A stretch of DNA of 52,986 bases, taken from positions 10,357-63,342 of the forward strand of contig NZ_GG700757.1 of assembly GCF_000160855.1 (NCBI RefSeq), written 5' to 3'. Under the pieces are notes generated by a model that was given only the letters and a program-made list of their open reading frames with translations, searched no databases and was not told the DNA's origin. Origin of the DNA: Lactobacillus helveticus DSM 20075 = CGMCC 1.1877. GTDB taxonomy: Bacteria > Bacillota > Bacilli > Lactobacillales > Lactobacillaceae. Below are positions 28,685 through 36,697 of the stretch, in pieces (the first letter of the stretch is position 1; each line of letters begins with the position of its first letter). Made by a program: the position numbers and the translations under genes.

Positions 28685-29426
28685 TATCTATCTCAAATAT
28701 CCGTTCATCAATAAAATCAAAGCTTTGAAAAGAATCATTAATTGCTTTCAAAGCGGCTGTTTGTTTAAACCAATTATTTTGCCAAAATTCTGGTGAATTG
28801 GTTGCTCCATCTTCTTCACCAATAAAAATAAAATGTTTTGCATTACTGCATTTACGCCAGGTATCAATTGCTGCAATATCACTTTTGCCAAAATTCGGCG
28901 ACCAAGAACAAATAATCAAATCTACATCGGAATAATGCTTAATTGCTTCAGTTGCCTCTAAATTGATAACTGGATGAAATGGCTCAGCTCCTGTCGATGA
29001 AGTTTTAGCCCACTCCAAAGAATCTGTACTTATCGTCTGAACTCCAACATTTTCCAAAGCTTTTGACCAATAAGCATTACCTGCCATAATTTCCAAAGCA
29101 GTATCAATATGCAGTCTATTCTTTATCAAATGTGCAGTTTTCAAATTGGGTACTGACCAAACACCATATTTTAAAGATAAGTATTGCCGAAAATTATTAA
29201 ATAAATTATTAATATCAGTTAATTTTCTTTTTTGATTATTACCAATCTCTTCTAAAATATCTTCAAATTGGTCTGGCAAAAGTCCTAATTTGGCTGGTGC
29301 TTCTATTAAAGGTTCACCTTTAGCAACCTGATGATCAATTTGTTTTATTTCTTCTACTTGACTATGCACTGTCGAATGATTAATTTCATCATCTAACATA
29401 GTTAATTTATGTAAAAAATTCGTCAT
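28674..29426 (-). CDS. SAM-methyltransferase-like protein
   Basis: This 250-aa protein has an N-terminal helical region (about residues 1-110) and a Rossmann-like half. ALEIMAGNAYWSKAL (about 114-128) resembles SAM motif I, ISTDSLEW resembles motif II with its acidic residue, and VDLIICSWSPNFG (about 168-180) resembles motif IV. The glycine pattern in motif I is looser than usual, so catalytic activity is not certain. It overlaps the membrane protein gene by 11 bases. I do not recognise a named family. Confidence 0.65.
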   Translation of the reverse strand: MTNFLHKLTMLDDEINHSTVHSQVEEIKQIDHQVAKGEPLIEAPAKLGLLPDQFEDILEEIGNNQKRKLTDINNLFNNFRQYLSLKYGVWSVPNLKTAHLIKNRLHIDTALEIMAGNAYWSKALENVGVQTISTDSLEWAKTSSTGAEPFHPVINLEATEAIKHYSDVDLIICSWSPNFGKSDIAAIDTWRKCSNAKHFIFIGEEDGATNSPEFWQNNWFKQTAALKAINDSFQSFDFIDERIFEIDNEF

Positions 29427-29477
29427 ATCTTCCTACCTTACCTAACGATTTTACCATTCAAATCCTTAGAAATCAGT

Positions 29478-29483
29478 TATAAT
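29478..29483 (+). promoter_or_regulatory. lepB -10 box
   Basis: A perfect TATAAT sits about 28 bases before the lepB start and its AAAAGGAG site. No convincing -35 was found at the usual distance. Confidence 0.5.
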
Positions 29484-29511
29484 AAAAATAGCAAATAAAA
29501 GGAGATTGTTT

Positions 29512-30081
29512 ATGGGAGAAAAAACTAAGAAGAAAAATGAAGACGAAGAAAGCATAGGTCATTTTGTTCTCGACATAATCATTATGTTTGCGATTTTGAT
29601 GGGGATTTACTATTTTGTATTTAGCTTTTTCCTTTCAAATGAAACAGTTTCTGGCCCCTCAATGCAGCCAACATTTGAAAATGGTGACCGTTTAATTGCT
29701 GTTCGTCATTTTACGCCTAAGCGCAATGATATTGTTATTTTAAAAGCACCTGATCAAAAAGGTGCTTTATATATTAAACGTATAATTGGTACACCTGGTG
29801 ATATGGTTACCTCAAAAAATGATAAGCTTTATATAAATGGCAAGCAAGTTGCAGAACCATATTTAAACAATAAATATGAAAAACAGGCTCATCGTTTAGG
29901 AGAATTATATACTAACAATTTTACGTTAAAAGAAAAAGTGCCTAAAAATCACTATTTCGTAATGGGTGACCACAGAGATGTTTCTAAGGATTCACGCTAC
30001 TTTGGCTTTGTAAAACGAAGTGCATTGATTGGAAGAGTTGTCTTCCGCTATTGGACATTTACTCAATGGAAAACATTTTAA
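29512..30081 (+). CDS. lepB: Signal peptidase I
   Basis: LepB cleaves signal peptides on the outer face of the membrane. The start is the ATG at 29512, seven bases after AAGGAG; a TTG two codons earlier was rejected. The 189-aa protein has one helix (about residues 18-41), the catalytic Ser50 in SGPSMQPTF and general base Lys89 in YIKRIIGTPGD. The later box reads MGDHRDVSKDSRYFG. The usual Asn of MGDNR is His here, a tolerated difference. Its length is typical of single-helix Gram-positive enzymes. Confidence 0.95.
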   Translation: MGEKTKKKNEDEESIGHFVLDIIIMFAILMGIYYFVFSFFLSNETVSGPSMQPTFENGDRLIAVRHFTPKRNDIVILKAPDQKGALYIKRIIGTPGDMVTSKNDKLYINGKQVAEPYLNNKYEKQAHRLGELYTNNFTLKEKVPKNHYFVMGDHRDVSKDSRYFGFVKRSALIGRVVFRYWTFTQWKTF

Positions 30082-30143
30082 TTATTTAAAAGTTTTATTT
30101 TATATATAATTTGATTAGAATTAAAGTGTAAGGAGAGATTATT

Positions 30144-30335
30144 ATGAATGAGCAACAAGAAGAATTATCTAACGCAATTATCGATTTTCAAGTTAAACAT
30201 CATGTCAATGACACAGATTTAGCATTTGCTAGTCACCTATCTGTAGAAAAGGTGCACGCAATGAAAACTGGTGACGGGGAATTCACTAACGAAGAAATTA
30301 ATCAACTTTATGACTACATGTCTGCTAATGCTTAA
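30144..30335 (+). CDS. Small conserved lactobacillal protein, HTH-like
   Basis: A 63-aa protein with a strong ribosome site (AAGGAGAG). Residues about 20-50 (DTDLAFASHLSVEKVHAMKTGDGEFTNEEINQLYDYM) look like an XRE-type helix-turn-helix without the rest of a repressor. It resembles short proteins annotated in other lactobacilli as the LBP_cg2779 family; this is from memory and not checked. A TATAAT at 30105-30110 may be its own -10. It is convergent with, and overlaps by 4 bases, the rarA pseudogene. Confidence 0.7.
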   Translation: MNEQQEELSNAIIDFQVKHHVNDTDLAFASHLSVEKVHAMKTGDGEFTNEEINQLYDYMSANA

Positions 30336-31540
30336 TTAGTTAATTTATCAGGACTATCTTGAGCATATTGATAATCTTTACCGTAATGCAAATCCTTCAT
30401 CAATTTAGTCGGCGCATTCCTAATCTGCAATGGAACAGGAAGATTACCTGTCTTCTTAATCAATTTCTTTGCCTTTTCTTGTGCTACATAAACTGAATTA
30501 GATTTTGGCGTACAAGCTAGGTAAATCACACATTCAGTTAAATGAACTCCGAACTCTGGCAAACCAATGTATTTGCATGTCTGAAAAGTATTGATTGCGA
30601 TATTCAAGCTATTGGTATCAGCTAAACCTACATCTTCACTAGCAAAGCGAATTAATCTTCTTGACATATATAAGGGATCTTCGCCGCCTTCGATCATGCG
30701 GTTAACCCCCCAATAAACTGCAGCATCTACATCACTACTACGCATCGATTTATGCAGGGCTGAAATCAAATTATAGTGTTCTTCACCGTGTTTGTCATAG
30801 AGTAGAGATTTAACGTTAATTAATTGCTTTAACACCTCATCATCAATAACAACATCTTTACCTGATTTTTTACCATTTAAAACCGCAATCTCAAGAGTAT
30901 TTAGACTACTGCGCGCATCCCCATTACCAAAGATTGCAATCTGCTTTAACGCTTCATCGGATACTTTAACGTTTAAATTCAGGAAAACCATTGGGATTCT
31001 TTAATGTTCTTTTTAGTAATAAAACAATATCATCAACTTTTAAAGAATGAAGTACAAATACCTTATCCCTGCTCAAAAGAGCTGAGTTTACTTCAAAAGA
31101 TGGATTCTCAGTAGTAGCTCCAATCAGGGTAATGCTACCCTGCTCTACAAATGGTAAAAAGGCATCTTGTTGTGCTTTATTAAAACGGTGATTTCATCAA
31201 TAAAGACAATGGTTTTTTCACCAAACTGGCGATTCTGCTCTGCTTCTTCCATAATCTTACGAATATCTTTGATTGAAGAAGTAACTGCACTAAAAGTAAT
31301 GAAATGTGCCTTAGTTCTTTTAGCGATAATTTCTGCCAAAGTAGTTTTGCCTGTTCCAGGTGGTCCCCATAGAATCAGTGATGGTACACGATCCTTTTCA
31401 ATTAGATCGCGCAAAATCTTGCCATGACCAATTAAATTTCCTTATCCTACAAAATCATCTAAATTTTGCGGACGAACACGGTCTGCTAATGGAGTATTTT
31501 CATTTTGATTTGCTAGAGAAAACAATGATTCTTCTTTCAT
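30332..31540 (-). pseudogene. rarA: Replication-associated recombination protein A (RarA/MgsA), broken
   Basis: RarA is an AAA+ ATPase that acts at stalled replication forks. The frame starts at 31540 (MKEESLFSLANQ) and is stopped by TAA at 31442-31444, where VG-stop-GNLIG should read VGQGNLIG (CAA to TAA). A restart carries Walker A WGPPGTGKTT and Walker B VFIDEI. It then shifts near 31188-31190, where one C is missing from the expected [13 protein letters not shown] third lesion, near 30980-30995, adds one base before [11 protein letters not shown]. The C-terminal tetramerisation half (30332-30991) is intact. Three independent lesions rule out a functional full-length protein. Confidence 0.92.
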
Positions 31541-31568
31541 AACTTTACCTCAAAATCATTATAACAAG

Positions 31569-31602
31569 AAAAAACAGCCATCTTAATGATGACTGCTTTT
31601 TA
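31569..31602 (-). terminator. Terminator of the YtrA-type ABC operon
   Basis: On the minus strand, AAAAAGCAGTCATC / GATGGCTGTTTTTT with an ATTAA loop overlaps the stop codon of the last membrane gene. Confidence 0.75.
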
Positions 31603-32397
31603 ATAATTTGCGATTTTAGGTTCAACAAAACTGTGAACGAACCAGAGATCAATGCTTCCAAATACAAGATTAACAACTAACAATAATATATCATCTAACC
31701 AGATCGGATCTACTGATCCCTTTTTAGCATCAATAAAGGATTGCAAGTGAGACATTATAATCAAGCCAAAATAGACAGCAACAATGACTAACATTGCAAT
31801 TACTAATAATCTAATCCATAAAGTACTCTTGAATGGCAAATAATTCGTAATCAATTTTGAAGTAAAATTAGTAAAACTAACAAAGAAATAAATGAACAAA
31901 ATAATCATTACAATAAAGAACCAATGAAATAAAACATTATCCCAAGGATCGTATTGTGCACTCCAAAGTTTAAAATCTCTATAGATATGAACTAAGCTTT
32001 CTGCACCATATGAAGGTAGCAATAAAAATGCATTGATAATTTGTTGTAAAAAGAAAAATACACCACATGCAACTAAACTACTAAAAATATTAGCTAAGTA
32101 AATTTTTCTTTCATCTGCTACAATTAAATGCCAAGTTTGACTCGTATTAATCTTTTCATTTTGCCAACAAGCAATCGCACAAAAAGCAATATCAATATAA
32201 ATAGTTAGCCACATATAACTATCTTGCCAATATTTTGCTATACCAACATGAGCATAATAATCATCTGGCATAATTATTTTAAAAAAAGTCATAAAGACGA
32301 CTGTAAAAATGTTAATCACTAATATTAAATAAACATATCGCTGTTTTTGTGACCACATTTGTTTAAACAAACTCCAAAAATTAGTCAAATTTCTCAC
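31600..32397 (-). CDS. ABC transporter membrane subunit, paralogue 3 of 3
   Basis: This 265-aa protein has six predicted helices. It shares with the next two upstream genes the cytoplasmic motif NEKINTSQTWHLI (after helix 2), a KLITNYLP segment before helix 5, and the end HSFVEPKIANY. The three are clearly tandem duplicates that have diverged. It lies 4 bases after the second paralogue and closes the operon ytrA-ATPase-three membrane proteins. It probably forms a membrane channel or sensor complex with the single ATPase; the substrate is unknown. Confidence 0.8.
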   Translation of the reverse strand: MRNLTNFWSLFKQMWSQKQRYVYLILVINIFTVVFMTFFKIIMPDDYYAHVGIAKYWQDSYMWLTIYIDIAFCAIACWQNEKINTSQTWHLIVADERKIYLANIFSSLVACGVFFFLQQIINAFLLLPSYGAESLVHIYRDFKLWSAQYDPWDNVLFHWFFIVMIILFIYFFVSFTNFTSKLITNYLPFKSTLWIRLLVIAMLVIVAVYFGLIIMSHLQSFIDAKKGSVDPIWLDDILLLVVNLVFGSIDLWFVHSFVEPKIANY

Positions 32398-32401
32398 TTT
32401 C

Positions 32402-33232
32402 CTATCTTATCTTGGGTTCAACAAATTTCTCAATCAAGAATGAATTAATAGCACCCAAGATTATTGATCCAGCGAAGAATTCAATAATTGCCATTGGTAA
32501 AGTATCAACACTATACCCATTGGAATTCTTCATCAAATGACGCATATAAGCAGCAGTCAACTGATCATTAATCTTAAAAGCAATAGTTACCCCGATAATT
32601 ACTAAGATGGCCATCACGAATATTTTTATAACAGTAGAATTCTTACCTGGTAGTTGATCGGTAATAGTTCTAGTTAAAAGATCAGCAAAACTGACGAAAC
32701 AAAAGATAATTAAGACCAAGCCAATTAGATAAAGTAGCATCTCAATTACTCCCATAACATCAGGCCAAGACCATGAAAAACCAACTTTTTTATTCATTGT
32801 CGAAAAACTAAGGCCATAACTCATACAATCAAAAATAAGTACAATAATGCCAAGTACTACTTGGATTACAAAAATGTAAGCACATTGAACCATACTAGTA
32901 AGAATATTGATCCACCATAATTTGATATCGGAAACTGGTATTAAATGCCAAGTCTGACTTAAATTGATCTTTTCGTTTTGCCAGCAAAGTAATCCAAGAA
33001 AAACTAGATCACCAATTGCAGTAGTTATAATTCCTACAGCAAAAATTATGTCACAAAACTTGGGATGCGAATTTTGGGCAAACACCAGAAAACCTTTAGC
33101 AAAATTGTTGCTAGTGATTAGATCCATCAAGAACATAAAAATGACTGCAAAGGTCTGCACCAATAATACTAAATGAGCATAACGACGCTTTTGAACAAAC
33201 ATCTGCTTAAATAAAGCTGAAAAACTAGTCAT
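32402..33232 (-). CDS. ABC transporter membrane subunit, paralogue 2 of 3
   Basis: From the ATG at 33232, behind AAGGAGG, it is 276 aa and begins MTSFSALFKQMFVQKRR, matching the first paralogue's MTSFNTLFNRMFQEKSR. An in-frame extension to 33265 overlaps the upstream gene and lacks a ribosome site. Six helices are predicted, with the shared motif NEKINLSQTWHLIPVSD, the segment RTITDQLPGKNS, and the C-terminal EKFVEPKIR. The gap to paralogue 1 is 10 bases. Confidence 0.8.
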   Translation of the reverse strand: MTSFSALFKQMFVQKRRYAHLVLLVQTFAVIFMFLMDLITSNNFAKGFLVFAQNSHPKFCDIIFAVGIITTAIGDLVFLGLLCWQNEKINLSQTWHLIPVSDIKLWWINILTSMVQCAYIFVIQVVLGIIVLIFDCMSYGLSFSTMNKKVGFSWSWPDVMGVIEMLLYLIGLVLIIFCFVSFADLLTRTITDQLPGKNSTVIKIFVMAILVIIGVTIAFKINDQLTAAYMRHLMKNSNGYSVDTLPMAIIEFFAGSIILGAINSFLIEKFVEPKIR

Positions 33233-33242
33233 AAGCGCCTCC

Positions 33243-34088
33243 TTAATTTTGCTTTGCTTCGACAAACTTGTTTAAGAGCAAAATATCAATCAAGGTTACC
33301 ACCACATCAAAGAGTAAAAATGCTACTAATGTACCACTCATTTGTAAATCATTATTGCCATCAGCTAGGAATGGAATAAAATTACCAATTGCTCCAAAAA
33401 CAACTGTAGTTGCTTTGCTTAATAACCAAATAATTGCAAGGATGATTACTACTCGAACGATAAACATAATAAATTTACTTGAACCGTTAGGTAAAAATTC
33501 CATAATGCTGCGGCTGCTTAAGTTAATTAGACTAACAATTGCATACCAGGCATAACCAAGCAATATTACTAGAACTAATGCTCCAAGAAGTCCCCACCAA
33601 TCTTGGGTACCAAGTTGCTGACTACGACTAAAGAAATCTGCCAAATTTTTCCTAACTTCATTAACCGTTAAGACTGGCAAACAAGTAACTGCCACTGTGA
33701 TACCTTCTAAAATCATTAACCATAGATAAGAAATAAATGCTGTACCAAAGTTGCTAAGCAGAAATTTAGTATCGCTAATTGGAATTAGTCGCCAAGTTTG
33801 ACTACGGTTAATCTTTTCATTTTTGATGGATGAAATGATCCAGTAGACAAAATTAGCAAAAAACGAGGTAATAAACATCATGACGCCAAAAATAAGTAAG
33901 TAAGAAATCAAATGATTAGTTACTTCATGGTGTCCATTAATTACCATCACATTTGGATCGCCCTTCATGGAGATAATCATCCAAACTGAAAAACATAAGC
34001 TAGCAAATGCTTGAATCAGGTAAATTAAATAAACTGTCCTACTTTTTTCTTGAAACATTCTATTGAACAAAGTATTGAAACTAGTCAT
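33243..34088 (-). CDS. ABC transporter membrane subunit, paralogue 1 of 3
   Basis: 281 aa with six predicted helices (about residues 17-40, 61-89, 112-140, 163-188, 205-230 and 250-273). It carries the shared cytoplasmic motif NEKINRSQTWRLIPISD, RSIMEFLPNGSS and the end NKFVEAKQN. It overlaps the ATPase stop by one base (TAATG). The architecture is that of ABC-2-like permeases in YtrA-regulated operons. The substrate cannot be read from sequence; envelope stress or peptide-antibiotic response is a guess from the regulator family. Confidence 0.8.
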   Translation of the reverse strand: MTSFNTLFNRMFQEKSRTVYLIYLIQAFASLCFSVWMIISMKGDPNVMVINGHHEVTNHLISYLLIFGVMMFITSFFANFVYWIISSIKNEKINRSQTWRLIPISDTKFLLSNFGTAFISYLWLMILEGITVAVTCLPVLTVNEVRKNLADFFSRSQQLGTQDWWGLLGALVLVILLGYAWYAIVSLINLSSRSIMEFLPNGSSKFIMFIVRVVIILAIIWLLSKATTVVFGAIGNFIPFLADGNNDLQMSGTLVAFLLFDVVVTLIDILLLNKFVEAKQN

Positions 34089-34795
34089 TATTCATCATCC
34101 TCATCTGCATAAAAACTTTCATAATACTCTTCGATAGTCTCATGATTTTGACGAATATCATCAGCAGATTTATGTTCTAGAATTGTATGATCTTTCACAA
34201 TTACTACTTCATCAAGTAGCGACGAAATTTCATTAACAAAGTGATCAGAAATTAAAATTGTAGCTTTCTCATCTTTCCACAGAATGATTGAATTAATAAT
34301 CTTTTTACGAGCCATAGCATCAATTCCGCCAAATGGCTCATCAAGCAAATACAAATCAGCTTTACGAGCAAAGGTTAACGCAATGATTAATTTTTCTCTC
34401 ATTCCTCGTGACAATTGACTGAGCTTCATATCATTATCTAATTTCATAAATTTGCGCAATTCATCAAATTCGTTCTCATCAAAGTCTTGAAAAATAGTTG
34501 CGTAGAATTTAACTACATCTTTAATTTTGGTGGAGTCACTAAATCCTGTTAGGCCATCTGTAAAGGACAATTTAGCCTTTCTGGCAGCTTCTTTAGTTGT
34601 CCCCTCAAGATTGACTTCACCTTTATAATTCTTGGCTACACCGGCTATAATACGCATTAAAGTCGTCTTACCAGCTCCATTTTCTCCTAATAAGGCAACT
34701 ATCTTACCCGACGATAAATTTAAATTAGCATCTTTTAAAATAGTCTTTTGATTTTTTCTGTAAGTTAAATCCTTAACCGTTAACAAATCGTTCAT
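34088..34795 (-). CDS. ABC transporter ATP-binding protein
   Basis: The 235-aa ATPase has Walker A GENGAGKT (37-44), signature LSRGM (about 128-132), Walker B LYLLDEP (148-154) and the H-loop His185 in LISDHF. It drives the three membrane proteins that follow. It starts 1 base after the ytrA stop. The form matches the YtrB-type ATPases next to GntR regulators. The C-terminal tail is acidic (YADEDDE). Confidence 0.92.
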   Translation of the reverse strand: MNDLLTVKDLTYRKNQKTILKDANLNLSSGKIVALLGENGAGKTTLMRIIAGVAKNYKGEVNLEGTTKEAARKAKLSFTDGLTGFSDSTKIKDVVKFYATIFQDFDENEFDELRKFMKLDNDMKLSQLSRGMREKLIIALTFARKADLYLLDEPFGGIDAMARKKIINSIILWKDEKATILISDHFVNEISSLLDEVVIVKDHTILEHKSADDIRQNHETIEEYYESFYADEDDE

Positions 34796-34796
34796 C

Positions 34797-35162
34797 TTAC
34801 CCCTCGCATTTCTTTAGGTATTTTTCCAAAATCGTAATTAAATTTTCTTTTTTAACACCTAATTTCTCCATATTCTGGACAAATTCATCTAATTCATTAT
34901 CGATCAGCGTTTGCTTAGTTTTAGCTAATAATTCCGTATCTTCAGTAACAAAATTACCCTCGCCTCGCTTAGTATAAAGAATGCCTTGATCATTCATCTG
35001 CTGCAAAGCGCGTTGAACTGTATTAACATTAACGGTCAATTCAAGTGCTAATTTCCTAACAGATGGGATCTTTTCCCCTGCTTTCATCTTGCCCAAAGCT
35101 ATTTGACGATATAAATATTGTTCAATCTGAAGATAAATAGGAATATTATCTTTAAATTCCAT
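34797..35162 (-). CDS. GntR-family regulator, YtrA subfamily
   Basis: The 121-aa protein has a winged helix (about residues 10-75, IPIYLQIEQYLYRQIALGKMKAGEKIPSVRKLALEL with the recognition helix NVNTVQRAL). A short C-terminal dimerisation tail replaces an effector domain, the layout of YtrA. Such regulators usually repress their own operon, and a near-palindromic site lies at the predicted transcription start. It is the first gene of the ABC operon. Confidence 0.9.
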   Translation of the reverse strand: MEFKDNIPIYLQIEQYLYRQIALGKMKAGEKIPSVRKLALELTVNVNTVQRALQQMNDQGILYTKRGEGNFVTEDTELLAKTKQTLIDNELDEFVQNMEKLGVKKENLITILEKYLKKCEG

Positions 35163-35184
35163 TTACTCACCTTCTGTTTTTAGC

Positions 35185-35204
35185 TGTATTACATATCTAT
35201 TACA
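35185..35204. promoter_or_regulatory. Probable YtrA-type operator
   Basis: A 20-base imperfect palindrome of the form TGTAwTAsATATsTAwTACA (16 of 20 positions symmetric). It spans the expected transcription start just downstream of the -10 box of the ytrA operon. YtrA-subfamily regulators bind sites with TGTA/TACA ends, so autorepression is likely. Confidence 0.65.
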
Positions 35205-35209
35205 CTAAT

Positions 35210-35238
35210 AATATAACGATATTTTAATTCTTTTGCAA
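35210..35238 (-). promoter_or_regulatory. Promoter of the ytrA ABC operon
   Basis: On the minus strand, TTGCAA (35233-35238), a 17-base spacer and TATATT (35210-35215). The ribosome site GAAGGTGAG precedes the ytrA ATG at 35162. Confidence 0.75.
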
Positions 35239-35270
35239 GCATTAAATTTGTTTCACACTTTTTTAAATAA

Positions 35271-35318
35271 ACAAAAAATAGCTTATACTTCTTAATATTT
35301 AAGAACTTATAAGCTATT
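35271..35318 (-). terminator. pepT operon terminator
   Basis: AATAGCTTATA / TATAAGCTATT, with an inner TTCTTAA / TTAAGAA stem, is followed on the minus strand by TTTTTTG. It lies between pepT and the divergent-looking ytrA promoter region (both genes are on the minus strand), so it ends the trmK-nif3-pepT transcript. Confidence 0.75.
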
Positions 35319-35328
35319 AATATTAGCA

Positions 35329-35387
35329 GTGAATTATTTTCATAAGATAAATTTGAAAATAAATTATTGATTTATCAGCTAATTCAC
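35329..35387. repeat. Long inverted repeat downstream of pepT
   Basis: GTGAATTA at 35329-35336 pairs with TAATTCAC at 35380-35387, and an inner AGATAAAT / ATTTATC adds a second stem. It sits between the pepT stop and the terminator, so it would be a folded 3' UTR of pepT. No ORF is present. The function is unknown. Confidence 0.5.
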
Positions 35388-35436
35388 CTTAATTAAAAAT
35401 ATATATTTTTTAACACAAAAGGTCAAAAAAGTTTCA

Positions 35437-36678
35437 CTACTTAGCTCTTTCAGCATTTAATTCTGCCATTTTAATCATGACATCTACTGTCTTATACATT
35501 GATTCAAGCACAGTATATTCGTAACGACCATGCATGTTTTCTTCACCGGCAAAGATATTAGGACATGGCAAGCCCATATAAGTTAATTGTGAACCATCTG
35601 TACCACCACGAACTGGATCTTCATTAATTTCTAAACCTTCAGCCTTATATGCATCCCTAGCCAAATCAACGATATCCATGTGTTTCTTCAATTCATCAGC
35701 CATATTGTAATATTGATCGTTCATTTGAAGCTTGATGCGTTCGGTACCAAATTCATCGTTCATCTTTTTAACGATTGACTTAACCAAGTTCTTGCGTTCT
35801 TCAAGTCCATCACGTTCAAAGTCACGAATAATATAAGCTAAATGTGCGTGATCGACAGTACCATCAAAACTCAATAAGTGGAAAAAGCCTTCACGACCAT
35901 CAGTATGTTCTGGACGATCATGTTCTGGCAATTGATTATGAAAATCAATTCCGACCTGGACAGCATTAATCATTTGACCTTTAGCAACAGCTGGGTGAAC
36001 ATTAACGCCTTGAATATCAAGAGTGAATTGCGCAGCTGAAAATGTACCCCAGTCGAGCTTACCAGGTGCTTCGCCATCGACAGTAAAAGCAAAATCAGCA
36101 CCAAAGTCCTTAACATCAAAGTGTTCTGCACCGGTACCAATTTCTTCATCAGGAGTAAATGCTAAACGAATCTTGCCATGCTTAACTTCTGGATGATTCA
36201 TCAAATATTCCGCAAAAGTCATCAATTCAGAAATACCGCACTTGTCATCCCCACCAAGCAAAGTATCACCAGATGCGGTAATAATAGTTTGGCCTTTATA
36301 TTTTCTTAAATTAGGGAAAACTTCTGGATCAAGATAAAATTCAGAATCACCTAATTGAATCTTGCTTTCACCATCATAATTCTCATGAATTTGCGGCTTA
36401 ACATTTTCCGAATTAAAATCGGCTGTATCACTATGTGCTAAAAAGCCCATTACTGGTACATCATAATCAACGTTAGAAGGAATTTCAGCAATTACACTAC
36501 CAGCCTTTTGGTTGTAATGAATGTCACTTAAACCTAATTCCTCTAGATCCTTCATAATGACATTCTTTTGGAAATTTTCTTCTCTTTCAGTTGAAGGAAA
36601 ACGATCTGAATTTTCATCTGAACGTGAATTAACTTTAACGTATTTTAAAAATCTTGGTAATAAATTTGGGTATTCCAT
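35437..36678 (-). CDS. pepT: Peptidase T (aminotripeptidase)
   Basis: PepT is a cytoplasmic M20 zinc peptidase that removes the N-terminal residue of tripeptides, part of peptide nutrition in lactobacilli. The start is the ATG at 36678 (MEYPNLLPRFLKYV) behind AGGAGG; an alternative three codons earlier lies too close to it. The 413-aa protein has the dinuclear metal residues in AHSDTAD, GGDDKCG, DEEIGTGAEHF, VDGEAPG and GEENMHGRYEY. Confidence 0.96.
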   Translation of the reverse strand: MEYPNLLPRFLKYVKVNSRSDENSDRFPSTEREENFQKNVIMKDLEELGLSDIHYNQKAGSVIAEIPSNVDYDVPVMGFLAHSDTADFNSENVKPQIHENYDGESKIQLGDSEFYLDPEVFPNLRKYKGQTIITASGDTLLGGDDKCGISELMTFAEYLMNHPEVKHGKIRLAFTPDEEIGTGAEHFDVKDFGADFAFTVDGEAPGKLDWGTFSAAQFTLDIQGVNVHPAVAKGQMINAVQVGIDFHNQLPEHDRPEHTDGREGFFHLLSFDGTVDHAHLAYIIRDFERDGLEERKNLVKSIVKKMNDEFGTERIKLQMNDQYYNMADELKKHMDIVDLARDAYKAEGLEINEDPVRGGTDGSQLTYMGLPCPNIFAGEENMHGRYEYTVLESMYKTVDVMIKMAELNAERAK

Positions 36679-36697
36679 TATTAACAACCTCCTAGTA

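Noticed and set aside
30332..31540. Programmed frameshifting to express rarA
   Set aside because: There are three separate lesions including a nonsense codon, and no slippery site with a following structure.
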